Part shown: piece after piece, positions 24,289-35,826 of the stretch | Numbering within the stretch: the stretch's first letter is position 1 | How the letters are laid out: the number at the start of each line of letters is the position of its first letter | DNA from: Effrenium voratum | Lineage: Eukaryota > Sar > Dinophyceae > Suessiales > Symbiodiniaceae | DNA length: 64,000 bases | Direction: 5' to 3' | NCBI GenBank assembly: GCA_963377175.1 | Contig: CAUJNA010001879.1 | Span: 418,073 to 482,072, forward strand | Notes under the pieces: generated by a model | Databases searched by the model: none | What the model was told of the DNA's origin: nothing | Seen by the model: only the letters and a program-made list of their open reading frames with translations | Program-made: the position numbers and the translations under genes

Positions 24289-24629
24289 CCGTTTCGCGAG
24301 CAAGAAAATCGCACGGCGCCACAGCGAGAGCGCTTCGACACGCACGATCTCCGCAGAGGGTTTCGCACGGCGCCACAGCGGCGCGCGAGCAAGACAAATT
24401 CGCACACGCACAAGACGCACGGGTTGTCAAAATTCGGCTCAGCACAGCGCGCACGCACGATCTCCGCAGAGGGGTGCGTTTCGTAAGCTCCCGTCGGGCC
24501 TACCCCCGCCATAAAAAGAAGAAGAATTAAGAGTCGAGATGTGAAGGTAGAACAGAAAAGTTAGCTTGTGTTTTTAGGATAGTGAAGTAACACCCGACAA
24601 ATTAGCTTGTGCTTTTAGTAGAATGAGAT
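24289..24629. other. GC-rich spacer with internal duplication
   Basis: ACGCACGATCTCCGCAGAGG occurs twice (about 24,340 and 24,453) and CGCACGGCGCCACAGCG occurs twice (about 24,310 and 24,365). Next comes an A-rich AAAAAGAAGAAGAATTAAG stretch and a degraded 40-bp unit. No gene is supported. Confidence 0.6.
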
Positions 24630-24835
24630 AACAGCCGAAAAGTTGACATGAGAAGTTGGCAGGTGAAGTAACTCTCAAAAAGTTGACATGAGAAGTAGGC
24701 AGGTGAAGTAACTCTCGACAAGTTGGCATGAGAAGTTGGCAGGTGAAGTAACTCTCGACAAGTTGGCATGAGAAGTTGGCAGGTGAAGTAACTCTCGACA
24801 AGTTGGCATGAGAAGTTGGCAGGTGAAGTTGGCAG
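24630..24835. repeat. 40-bp satellite array, block 2
   Basis: Five units, the last three nearly identical (AACTCTCGACAAGTTGGCAT), of the same family as block 1 but more homogeneous, which suggests recent local amplification. Confidence 0.95.
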
Positions 24836-25039
24836 CCGCTTTTAGAAGAAGAACCCTTCGCAATGCTTCCGGGAAAAGAAACAAACCCATCATCAAGCTT
24901 CACTTTGCCCAGAGACCTCCGACTGTGCAAAATCCGACTTCGGGGATTGCTGCAATTTGCCCAAACGAAATGATAATTATTCAACCCCACTCCCCCACCC
25001 CACACGAAAAATCGCAATCTGGACCGTCCAAAAAAATAA

Positions 25040-25120
25040 TACTGCGGATGGACGAAATTTTGCACCTAAGAAACCCTGGAATGGTTCGATTGCTCAACGC
25101 AAATACAAACAAACAATGGC
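25040..25120. repeat. Family A fragment
   Basis: TACTGCGGATGGACGAAATTT, then AAGAAACCCTGGAATGG and AATACAAACAAACAATGG, is the left part of family A. The right arm is missing. Confidence 0.6.
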
Positions 25121-25711
25121 TTCAACGGAAGCTCCCAGAAGGCCTCTGGAAATGGAACTTCCATGTTAGTCTGGGGGAGGGTAAAGTTTTCCAACTCAAC
25201 CAGTAAGTTTGTATAGCCTAATAAGATATGAAATAGGTTTGCAAACCGCACTGGGGAATGGTCACCCAAGCCGTATCTGGTGGGGGATAGTTTTGGGGTC
25301 TCTATTTCAGCTTTTCTTGCCAGGTTGCTAGGCGGTGTTCGGGGATTGGCTTCCTATTTACCCGAAAACAAACAGGAGTCCAAATCTCCAACCACCAATC
25401 CACCTTGCCTGACGATTTGGGCTTTCGACATGGGAGGTTTTGCACCCCACATCACCCATGCAAAGCATCATAGTCACTTTACAAGGGAAGTGCCCTTTGA
25501 TTTAGGCCCATATGCTTCGCGTCTTTTCGCCCCCGTAAGGAAATCTCCGCTCAATGTTGAACCTGTCGAGAGAAAAAAACGATGGGGCTGGTAAATATTG
25601 ACCAAACTGAGACCGGTGCCGTCTATTGACCAAACTCACCTGAAACGGCACCTATTCTTTAAACCATCTCCTTCGGGTGTCTGTTTACTTGGCCCACACA
25701 TCTGGAGTATA
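25121..25711. other. No gene seen
   Basis: Nothing supportable; short overlapping frames only. Confidence 0.4.
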
Positions 25712-25813
25712 CCTCACTTCCTGAGTGGTTTGGCCAAAAAGCATGAACCTGTTTGTTGCCACTAAATTGGTCCTTTCGAACAAGGACAAAGTTCAGGAAC
25801 TCAGGCAGTGAGA
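25712..25813. repeat. Family D inverted-repeat element
   Basis: The left CCTCACTTCCTGAGTGG and right TTCAGGAACTCAGGCAGTGAG arms are the clearest of the family, with TTGCCACTAAATTGGTCC inside as in the copy at position 1. Confidence 0.8.
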
Positions 25814-26154
25814 TACTGAAAAGCCGTGTTTTCTGACTCCGCTCCATATTTAGTTTACCCCAAAACATGAACTGAACTATCCTCACTCACATGTATAGCT
25901 TGTGGGCGAAATGGAAACCCAACCAAAACAACTAAAAGCCACTCAACACCTCAGGGCGCGACCCTGGAACACCACTCAACACGCCGACCCGAGAGAGCTC
26001 GTGGCTCAAAGGTCCAACCTCACCGAAAAAATTCGCTCGAGGCCGCAGCATCTGGCAGTCCACGTTGCCGGAGGGGTAGCAGGCGCCTTCGGATTCGGGT
26101 CGTCCCAAAAACGCCAAGCTCTTCGAGCCAGTTGGGCGTTTCGTTTTTTTGGGG

Positions 26155-26862
26155 ACCTCCCCCTAAAACTAATAATCATAATACCTTCCCCTAAAACTAA
26201 TAATAATAGTAATGATAATACCTCCCCCTAAAACGAAGAATAATAATAATAATAATAATATATTCCCTAAAACTACTACTACTACTACTACTAATAATAA
26301 TACCTCCCCCTAAAACTAATAATAATACCTTCCCCTAAAACTAATTTTAAAAAAATACCTTCCCCTAAAACTAATAATAATAGTAATAATGATACCTCCG
26401 CCTAAAACGAATAATGCTAATAATAATATCTTCCCTAAAACTACTACTAATAATAATAATACCTCCCCTAAGACTAATAATAATACCTTCCCCTAAAACT
26501 AATAATGAAAATAATACCTTCCCCTAAAACTACTAACAATAATAATACCTCCCCCTACAACGAATGACAATAATACCTTCCCCTAAAACTAATAATACCT
26601 TCCCCTAAAACTAATAATAAAAATAATACCTTCCCCTAAGACTAATAATAATGGTAATAATTCTACCTCCCCCTAAAACGAATAATGCTAATAATAATAT
26701 CTTCCCTAAGACTACTAATCATAATACCTCCCCTAACACTAATAATAATACCTTCCCCTAAAACTAATAATAAAAATAATACCTTCCTAAAACTACTAAC
26801 AATAATAATACCTCCCCCTAAAACGAATGACAATAATACCTTCCCCTAAAACTAATAGTGAA
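26155..26862. repeat. CCCCTAAAACTAATAATAAT minisatellite, block 1
   Basis: Irregular 25-45-bp units alternate a pyrimidine box (ACCTCCCCCT or ACCTTCCCCT), AAAACTA and a variable AAT run. The AAT runs change length from unit to unit, consistent with replication slippage. Non-coding. Confidence 0.95.
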
Positions 26863-27480
26863 GAGCGAAGGAATGATCGAGTGAACGGCATGGAGGAGGT
26901 GATGTGAACCGCTATATCCCTTTCCTATTCTCTTCCTTGCACTCGCTAACTCATGCAAATCATTGACGAAGGGAAAGGACAGGAAGCAGTCAAGAGATTT
27001 CTCCAAATGCTGTCTCCAAGCCATTCTTCACTCTGTGGCACGCCTTGTCTCTAATCCTATCTCCATCATATTAACTCCTTTCCATTTCCTATTAATAATC
27101 CAATATGCTGTAAAGACTAATATAAAATGCCTTGAGGACATGAATTCATTAGACCACAGACTGTGAATGGTAATAAGAATGCTATTTTCCTTTCCTGTCG
27201 GTTATTGCTATCTCTCTCTAACCTGTCTTTCATATCCTCAGATAATTCAAGGTCGAGAGGGATATAGGTCCTGTAAGTAATTCCATCTTGGATTATTTCT
27301 GAGATTACTTCCTCAACATCTAATTCTCTTGGCCATAACCTGTCTCTTGGATTGTGAGGTGGTGACAATGAAGAAATCCCAAGATGATGAAAGAAATATA
27401 GCTTTTCCATAATCAATTTGTGTTAGGAATAACCTCCTCTTTTATTGTTAGGATTTACATGGAGATAAGGAAATAGGATC
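26863..27480. other. AT-rich unique island inside the minisatellite
   Basis: About 600 bp without AAT units and richer in A/T than the rest of the window. On the minus strand a 99-codon open frame (27,117-27,416) contains REL-DVEEVISEIIQDGITY and LDLELSEDMKDRLERD, with the polar, charged composition of a real protein, but I recognise no family. A second short minus frame (26,818-27,024) is less convincing. TCAAGAGATTTCT here recurs in the island at 28.5 kb. Confidence 0.5.
27117..27416 (-). CDS. Possible coding fragment, unknown protein
   Basis: A 99-codon frame begins at an ATG at its minus-strand 5' end and has a composition unlike the repeat-derived frames: many Glu, Asp, Ile and Arg, few Cys or Trp, and a long amphipathic acidic stretch (EVISEIIQDG, LSEDMKDRLERDSNNRQ). 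It lies in AT-rich DNA foreign to its surroundings. No motif allows a function, and no neighbouring gene helps. It could be a fragment of an inserted viral or organellar sequence, or chance. Confidence 0.25.
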   Translation of the reverse strand: MIMEKLYFFHHLGISSLSPPHNPRDRLWPRELDVEEVISEIIQDGITYRTYIPLDLELSEDMKDRLERDSNNRQERKIAFLLPFTVCGLMNSCPQGILY

Positions 27481-28310
27481 TGTAAGTAATAATAATACCC
27501 CCTTAAAACTAATAATAATAATACCTTCCCCTAAAACTAAACATAGTAATAATATTAATACAACCTCCACCCAAAACCCTAATAATTTAGTAATAATACC
27601 TCCCCCTAAAACTACTAACAATAATAATACCTCCCCCCAAAAACGAATAACAATAATACCTTCCCCCAAACCAAATAATAAGAATACCTTCCCCTAAAAC
27701 TAATAATAATAATAATAATACCGTCCTCTAAAACTAATAATAATAATACCTCCACCTAATTTAGTAATAATACCTCCCCCTAAACCTAATAATAATAATA
27801 ATACCTCCCCCTAAAACTTACAATAATAATACCTCCCCTTAAAACTAATAATAACAACAATACCTTCCCCTAAAACTATTAATAATAATAATACCTCCAC
27901 CTAAACCTAATAATAGTAATAATAATAATATTACCTCCCATAAAACTCATAATAATAATACCTCCCCGTAAAACCAAACATAATTATAATACCTCCCCCT
28001 AAAACTAACAATAATAATGTCTCCCTTTAAAAAACTAATAATAACAACAATACCTTCCCCTAAAACTATTAATAATAATAATAATACCTCCCCCACACCT
28101 AATAATAATAATAATACCTCCAATAAAACTCATAATAATAATACCTCCCCGCAAAACCAAACATAATTATAATACCTCCCCCTAAACCTAATAATAATAA
28201 TAACACCTCCAATAAAACTCATAATAATAATACCTCCCCGTAAAACAAAAAATAATTATAATACCTCCCCCTAAAACTAACAACAATAATACCTCCCCTA
28301 AAAGTTTCCA
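27481..28310. repeat. CCCCTAAAACTAATAATAAT minisatellite, block 2
   Basis: Same irregular unit as block 1. Longer composite units (CCTCCAATAAAACTCATAAT, CCTCCCCGTAAAACCAAA, AATTATAATACC) repeat with a period near 110 bp, a higher-order structure. Confidence 0.95.
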
Positions 28311-28722
28311 TGAGATCCAATATTATTATTGTAGATCCTGAGTCTTTGCCATTGGCGGTTACATTTGGAGATTCTTTGGTGTAATAGCATGTAGGAAAGC
28401 ACTTTTGGATTACAATTAAATGCTTTTAGACTGCTTTTCTATTTACATCTCTTTCCTGTTGCCCAAGAGATAGGATTTCCAAGAAATAGAAAGAGAGGAA
28501 TAATCAAGAGATTTCTACCGGAAAATTCTCAATCATATGCTGTGTCTATAGGTGAGTCTTATCTTATCCCTACCATCTATCTCTTTATCTCTCATTCCTT
28601 CTTCCCTTGTCCCTCTATTCCTTCTCTCTCTTATTCTCCAGTCACTCCATTCCGTACTAATAAGACCCGAAGGTTGAGGGACGTAGAGAAAGGAATGGCC
28701 ACTCTCTCATCTCTTGGTCACT
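28311..28722. other. Second AT-rich unique island
   Basis: About 400 bp without the minisatellite unit. It shares TCAAGAGATTTCT with the first island. A 61-codon plus frame (28,542-28,727) ends in TNKTRRLRDVEKGMATLSSLG, unidentified. Confidence 0.45.
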
Positions 28723-29625
28723 ACTAATAATAACAACAACACCTTCCCCTAAAACTATTGATAATAATAATAATAATACCTCCCACCAAACCTAATAATA
28801 ATACATCCAATAAAACTCATAATAATAATACCTCCCCGTAAAACCAAAAATACTTATAATACCTCCCCCTAAAACTAACAATAATAATGTCTCCCTTTAA
28901 AAAACTAATAATAACAACAATACCTTCCCCTAAAACTATTAATAATAATAATAATAATACCTCCCCCCAAACCTAATAATAATAATAGCACCTGCAATAA
29001 AACTCATAATAATCATGCCTCCCCGTAAAACCAAAAATAATTATAATACCTCCCCCTAAAGCTAACAATAATAATACCCCCCCTTAAAACTAATAATAAC
29101 AACAATACCTTCCCCAACAACTATTAATAATAATAATACCTCCCCGCCCCCTAAACCTAATAATAATAAATACCTCCAATAAAACTCATAGTAACAATAC
29201 CTCCCCGCAAAACCAAAAATAATTATAATACCTCCCCCTAAAGCTAACAATAATAATACCCCCCCTTAAAACTAATAATAACAACAATACCTTCCCCAAC
29301 AACTATTAATAATAATAATACCTCCCCGCCCCCTAAACCTAATAATAATAAATACCTCCAATAAAACTCATAGTAACAATACCTCCCCGCAAAACCAACA
29401 ATAATTATAATACCTCCCCCTAAGACTAATAATAATAATAATAATAATACCTCCCCTAAAAACTAATAATAACAACAATACCTTCCCCTAAAACTATTGA
29501 TAATAATAATAATACCTCCCACCAAACCTAATAATAATAACACCTCCAATAAAACTCATAATAATAATACCTCCCCGCAAAACCCAAAGTAATTATAGTA
29601 CCTCCCCCCAAAACTACTAATAATA
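28723..29625. repeat. CCCCTAAAACTAATAATAAT minisatellite, block 3
   Basis: Same family. Around 29,040-29,400 a composite unit of about 180 bp is duplicated almost exactly (both copies contain ACCTCCCCGCCCCCTAAACC), showing recent expansion. Confidence 0.95.
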
Positions 29626-31974
29626 AGGGTGGGGTGTCCTTTTGGTGCTCCTTGAAGGCCACCGTTTACAAGAGGCCACACCCAGTTGAGTGACCATCGG
29701 TTGGCAGATTCGCACAAAGAAGGTGTTCCATTCGGAGTGCCCGTTTCACCCGTTGACTTTTGGCTCTAAGATCTTAGGTCATAGGCCTGGCTATGGCGCC
29801 TTTCCACTCCCACTTCACCATCATCAATTCAGTTCTAAGGAGGTACTTTGAATCCTCAACCCTCAAAGACCATTCCTTCGAGTACCAAGCGCCCTGGGGA
29901 TCTTGGATCGCGGTTGATCCCAAGCTAAACAGTGCGTGGGGGAGCTCACAACTATCCTATACACACCAACAATCCAAGAATCCGAGGGGATGCACTAGAC
30001 TCACTTGCTGAACGGGATGGCCACAAAAAGTCCGGGCGATGAGTTTGCCACATGGTACTCCCCGAGAAAAGATATCGTGCAGGAAGTCGGGGGAGTGAGC
30101 AAAAGAGCATTCCAAGAGGGGTTGCGAGGCATGTGAAATCTAAGCTTGGTGCTGAGTGAGAGCAAGCAATTCGTTTGCTCCTTGCATTAACATGTAAACA
30201 ATCTCGGAGCGTGCCTGCCCTAGAGTACGTTTATGTCTCAATACGTACATGAACCTTTGGTTAGACCCTTTTGGACATCAGAAAACATGAAGTTTGAGTC
30301 AAAATCTATCCCGGCAAGGCAAGCCTCCGACTACAAAGGGCTTTGATTTGGATGTCCCTATTGGGCCAACCAAATATGGGCCATATTTCGGAGTCACTTT
30401 GACCCTGTTTAAAACTGAAAATTCACAAGGGACCCTCCAGATTTGTGATGTCCCCATTCTTCCCATAGCCCTTGAATTGTAACTGTAGGCGCTTTCCAAA
30501 CCCCTTCAAAACGCCCCCATCAGCGACGTTTCGGCCGCTGGGTTCGCCTTTTATGGGGTGGCCAATGCTGCGACCAGTTCAGGTGGAGGATAACCAACTG
30601 CCTGGGCCACTCACAGGGAGTTCCATGTAGCTCCTTTACATATCACCCCAGCAAAAGGAAACCCACTTTACAGTAAATTGCCCAACAGGCGACGTTTACC
30701 ACCGCCATTTCAGGGCAAACACTTGGCCATGGGTCACAACCTATGCCGCCAAGTTGGGGCGGATGAACACCCATGTACCCATTTATTTTTCTGTTCACCA
30801 GGGGTACCATTGGTTTTGACAACCACAGCCATTTCAACAACCGCAGGCAGCGGCGCCAAAACGACCTCAGTCCCCTGCCTGAACCGCAGGGCGCCACCAT
30901 CTTCAGGAGGTGATGACCTCGAGCGCTCTCTTCCGGTAAGGCTTACGACGCCCCCCAAAAAAAACAACGGGTCGAGATTTAACTTGGTTTTTTTCTCTGG
31001 TTTTATTTTGGGATTTTGTTCTTCGTCTTGGCTAGAAAAATGGCCCTCCAACAACAACGGTCCTTCTTTCCGGAAAAGCGCCAAACACATGAACCCACTG
31101 TGCGGCTTTGTCCTTCTTTCCAGAAAAGCGCACAAACATGACTGCGGTAATGGGAGATATCCAAAAAACGGGATGCATCTCAAAGGGCACGCCCCAAAAT
31201 GCCGTCATCTTTTTCACCTAATCGTTCTTTTTGGGAACCGCCCTCCTTCCGCTGACGATTTGCCGGCAGGAGTTCCACATGTCAAGGAAATGAGAGGTTC
31301 ACCTTGAAGGATGTTGATGCCTAGAACTAAGCAAAACAAAGGCCTCCTAAGCTCCAACTGGAGTTCCAACTTACACGCATCAACCGCCAACATCACTGCA
31401 ACTGACGTGGATAACACGATCACAAATGAGTGATTCAAATGAAATGCAACAACCCACCACCCCTAACATGGTGGTTGTCTTTTTGGCTTCCCTAAAACCA
31501 ACCCAGAAAGGGTCCCCTGACGTTACGAAGTACAGCCTGTTTGGATTGCCTGAAACCCTTCCCACACGTCGCTTGCAGGGACGCTGCCTACCCTACACAA
31601 ATTGGTACACAACTCTGGCTTCCGTCACTGTCACATAGCCAACCTACGTGACATCCATGGTGATGATGTCTTTGCTGGGTGCAGAGCAATGGCATCGCTA
31701 GCCTTCAATTCGTCGCACAGCACGTGAATTCAGCATGTCAGCCAACCGTTTTGATCAAGGCCAGAAGTACTCCGATTGCCACGCCGACCTCGCTTTCCTC
31801 CGTTTGTTCACCATCGGGTTCATCAGAGTTTGCCTCCAGTTCGCTGAGTCTTTCGCTTTCCTCCAGAGAGGCATAGTTCGCAATCTATTCACACCGCTAC
31901 CCCCAAACAGCCCCAGAACCGCCGACAACCCCAGAACCGGATGACAGCTTCCCCATACCCAAACGAGCCTGGGC
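29626..31974. other. No gene supported
   Basis: Overlapping open frames (209 aa plus, 149 aa minus) in a CAAC/GCC-rich stretch have no recognisable domain. No tandem repeat. Confidence 0.4.
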
Positions 31975-32010
31975 AGAGACCCCATAGCTTTCAGCTGTTG
32001 GGGGAAAAAT
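31975..32010. repeat. Dispersed copy of the 14.4-kb repeat end
   Basis: GGGCAGAGACCCCATAGC, then TTTCAGCTGTTGGGGGAAAAA, matches the 3' part of the 209-bp unit at 14,383-14,795 with few changes. Confidence 0.75.
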
Positions 32011-32660
32011 GTGCTTTTGGTGTCCCTTTGAAAACAGCCAACGAATGGTGCCCTCAGAAAAAGACACACCCATGTGTCCTTGTCTGCGGTTTGCCCAAAC
32101 GACTACTTTATACAGGGTGGACTAAATTTGGAGGGTCTTTCATTTGACCGTGGCAAATTCTAACATAGAAACTCGTGGCCAAATCCAGTGCTATGGCTTT
32201 CCATGCCCTGGGCCTCGGACATCACCGCAAAAAAAAAAAGCGTCCAGAAAGCCGGTCAGCCGAAAACCACGTGGGAAAGCCTGTGCAAGTTGGCGTTTGT
32301 TGTGTTTTTCATGGTGGTTTCCCAGGACCCTCGACCCTCGACCCAAGCTTTGGATGACGGGCCCCAATTGCCAGCACGGAGAAAAAGAACAAGTCCAAGT
32401 TTAGAGATTCCAAAGCTGCGAAGGGAACCCGCCCCAAACCCTAAACCCCGAGCCCCAACCCCCTACAAAAAACAAGCTTAAACGCCCCCAACCCCCCACC
32501 TACCCACCCACCCACCCAAAAAAAACTTAAACCCAAAACCCTGACCCCAACTCTTCTTCCCCCCCCCCGTTGAGCTTCCACACCGCAGGAGCCCAAGGCA
32601 TGACTGGCCTCCTGCTTCATAAATTGAAAGATGGGGGGGGGGGTGCTGTTGAGACAGACC
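32011..32660. other. No gene; short CCCA microsatellite
   Basis: A CCCA/CCCAC run at about 32,495-32,518, C-tracts near 32,560 and a G-tract at 32,632-32,644. No coding signal. Confidence 0.5.
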
Positions 32661-32768
32661 CCATATGGGTATGGGTCAAAATGAAACCACTAGGGAACCG
32701 TAGGTGTCAGTCCTTGGTTCCATTTACCAGGGTTTCATTTTGGCTGCCTATTTTTGACACGCAGCCAT
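32661..32768. repeat. Family C element
   Basis: Left arm GGGTATGGGTCAAAATG, right arm CTATTTTTGACACGCAGCC, with interior GGTTCCATTTACCAGGG as in the 17,228 copy. Confidence 0.75.
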
Positions 32769-32961
32769 CTGAGTTGTTCAATCAAAATAGCGGCTGGCGT
32801 TCTGGGCAAACCAAAAGGACACCAACTGGATTTGGATTATGGAGAAGCTAAAGGGAAACCGCAATCTTACGGCTTCCTCTGGAGACAAGAGATCCAAACC
32901 CAAGAAAGCCCCTGGATTCCTTTCTTGGCGCAATGGATTGGGGGGGTCCCTGTTGAGACAA

Positions 32962-33076
32962 CCACTGTGGATGGAGAAAATCCACGCGCCAGTTGGCAGG
33001 TGGTGACAACTCCGTGGTGTTTTGATGGCTTCATCCATGCCAAGTGGTGCGAAACGGATTTCGTCCATTCGCGGTA
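32962..33076. repeat. Family A MITE, diverged
   Basis: CACTGTGGATGGAGAAAATCC at the left and CGGATTTCGTCCATTCGCGG at the right. The interior is partly replaced. Confidence 0.7.
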
Positions 33077-33735
33077 TGAGTGTTTCTCAAAATAGGGGTC
33101 CCCTTCTTGGATGGTATTTTGGGGAAACAAAACGGACACCAACCCCCTGAAGGGGTCAAAGAGGTCATTGCATCTCCGTCCTGCCAGTTTTCAGGGTCTT
33201 CCACACTCTTCTGGTTGTCCAAAAAGTTGATGAAATTTGAGCGGCTCGCAGTCTAAACCCAAAAGTAACTCAAGTCCAGGATCGGAAGAAAGCCAAAAAG
33301 CCCACCCTTCACCTACCTGACAAAGGACATTGGGAACATGGGGATCACTGGATTTTCCCACATCAAAGGTTGTTCAACTCACCAGTGGTTTCCATTGAAA
33401 CGATCGCCACGTTTGGAGGCTCCAAAAAGGGAAATGGAGGAAACCCTGGAAAAGCACAGGAGTTGTTCCACCCAGTTGAATCTGGGTCTTTGGAAAGTTT
33501 GGGGAGGGTCGTTTCCCCGCGGGAAGAAACAAACAACTCATTTGCTTCGGCTGATTTCTGCCAAACATGGAACGCCTGGGTTGAAGTCATTCTTGGCTTC
33601 GGGTTCATGACCAGTTTCCTTCAAACCCACCCAATAAATTGAAAAACCGGACCACCTTCAGCGAATGGACACCGCGTCGCAAGCCCCAACTTCCAAACCA
33701 AAATCCGGCTCCTTTGTGGCTTTCGAGAAACCCCA
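33077..33735. other. No gene seen
   Basis: Only short overlapping open frames. Confidence 0.4.
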
Positions 33736-33841
33736 AATGGCTGTGGGTCAACACCAATGGTACCATTTTGGGGTAGGTGCACCACCCATTTTGCTCTATT
33801 TCAGTGGGGATTGGGATGTTCACTGGGGGTACCCACGGCCA
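33736..33841. repeat. Family C element, inverted orientation
   Basis: AATGGCTGTGGGTCAACACC at the left and GGGGTACCCACGGCC at the right. The interior reads as the reverse complement of the 17,453 copy (GGGATTGGGATGTTCACTGG). Confidence 0.75.
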
Positions 33842-35691
33842 AATCGGTTCCAAAAACCGGCCGTACGCCTTCAAGAGAAGAATCCCCGAACAGCACCCCG
33901 ACGGACCCCTGATCCCTTCCGGTTCCGGGGAGAGGGGGGCTCAGAGCCGTTTGTACCAAAACAATTCAGCACCTGGTGGGTGGTCAAAGCCAAAAGCACC
34001 CCAGATAAGGCTCCCCGAAGAACAAAGACGGTTTGCAAACCGGAAAGAAACAAGAAGAACTTCTCAAGGTGCATGGAACAGGCAAAGCGCAAGTCCAAAG
34101 GGCTGAACGCAAAGCCCGTGGCGCGTGGCCCGCGCGGCTTCCCTCTTTTTCTTCCCCGCAGCTTTGGCGGTCGCTGGCTCCTGGGCAGGGTGCTCTTTCT
34201 TTTTTGCGGGCGGTTTTCCAGGGGAACCATCCACAGGAAACCGCCCGCTGCCGGGGAGATGAGACGACCTTCTTGCGCCACGTCCGGGGTCAAGGGACAT
34301 CTTCAGCCCGGCCTCCTGTGGCCTGGGGCCTTTAGGAGTCTCTTGTTCTAACGGCCAAGGTTCAAGGGCTTGAGGGTCTGAGAGTCTGAGGGTTTGAGGG
34401 TCCGAGGGTCTGAGGGTTTGAGGGTCTGAGGGATTGTTGTTTTTGTTTTTGCTTATGAACAAGTTGACCTTTCAGTACCCTAAACATCAGAAAGGACCCT
34501 TTGGAGCCTTCGGGATCTGCATCAGGGCTTGTCAAAAAAGGCCCTGGAGGCATCGTAAGATGTAGTTGATGTTCAAGGGACGCTTATCCCAAACAGAGGC
34601 CCTCTGGCCATTGAAACGTTAAAAAAAACAGACCTCCGGCATCGAAGAAAAGTTCAACATGGATGCAACCCAAGAGGGGATGCAACCCAAGAGGGGATGC
34701 AACCCAAAAGGAGATGTTTTTGCTGTCACGGACGGAAAGGCTGTGGTGCCACGTCAATCTGGGGGCACCAAACAGACATCACCTCCGGGTTCTGAGCCAG
34801 TTGCACATCCCCTTGAGATTGTTGTTTGTATTTGTGTTTTTGTATTTTTCCAGTGCGGACAGTTGAAGAGCTGACGAAATAAAGAAGGGCTGGCATCACA
34901 GAACCCACCCTGCAACAGTCAACCACCCCTTCCCCCCAGTACAGAAAGTGAGAAAAGACAATGTTCAACCAGCTGCAAGTGGGGGGTGTTTCGCCTTGTG
35001 AACCAAATCCGCTCTAAAAGCGGATTAAGCCGCCCTATGAGTCAAGGGCCTTGTTGATCAAGGGTTAAATCAAAACCCTTGGCCCCTAAAGCTTGTCGGG
35101 ACTTTTTGGAAGACATCATTTACATGACGATTTCTGTCCGCCAATCCTGTTGGAGGGTGTTCCGCTTGAAAATGCAAGCCATAAATGCCCTGACTATAAC
35201 TTGCTGGCTTTATGCGCCAAAAGTGTGACTTCTTGGGGGGTGCGGGGGGGGAATGAGGCAATACACGTGTCCTTTCGAAAAGTTTAACGAAAGATCCACC
35301 CAAATAGCACCTAAGACAGCGACACCCCTACCCAACTCGCGCACTGGGGTCAAGTGCGAACGGAGAGCTCCCAATCGATTGATTGGATCGGGGTTCCGTG
35401 TCGGAAACCGATCAACTCACCCATTGAAAGGCATCCTTGGGTAGAAATCTCCGTTGGCCTTGCGAACAAGTCGTTGCCTGGGCTGTCCTCAGATGCCCTG
35501 CTGAAAGTTTAGCTTGTGGGTTACATGGAAAACCTCACTAAACCCCACTAAACCCTAAAAGGCGAAACGTGTCTTGCGCCAGGCCCCCAGACTAGGCCCC
35601 GATGACTCGGTCTAGTCTATGGTCTGCGGCCTGAGAGCTCGCTTCCAGTCGCTGGGTCCCTTTTAGACTTCCGGAAACCAGACGCCGGCCA
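33842..35691. other. No gene; two small tandem repeats
   Basis: A 9-bp GGGTCTGAG/GGGTTTGAG repeat covers 34,363-34,434. A 16-bp ATGCAACCCAAGAGGGG unit occurs three times at 34,660-34,712. The 228-aa plus frame is matched by shadows on the minus strand and carries no motif. Confidence 0.5.
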
Positions 35692-35826
35692 TACCGTGGA
35701 TGCACGAAATCCATTTCGCACCACCCAAAAAAATCCCTGGAAGGATGATTCCCGTGTAAATACCAACGAACAATGGTTTCCCATGACTTCAAAGTGGTGC
35801 GAAATGGATTTCGTCCATCCACAGTA
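35692..35826. repeat. Family A MITE, best copy
   Basis: TACCGTGGATGCACGAAATCC and GGATTTCGTCCATCCACAGTA pair over about 32 bp (continuing through CATTTCGCACCAC). The interior is AATACCAACGAACAATGG. A useful reference for the family. Confidence 0.85.
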
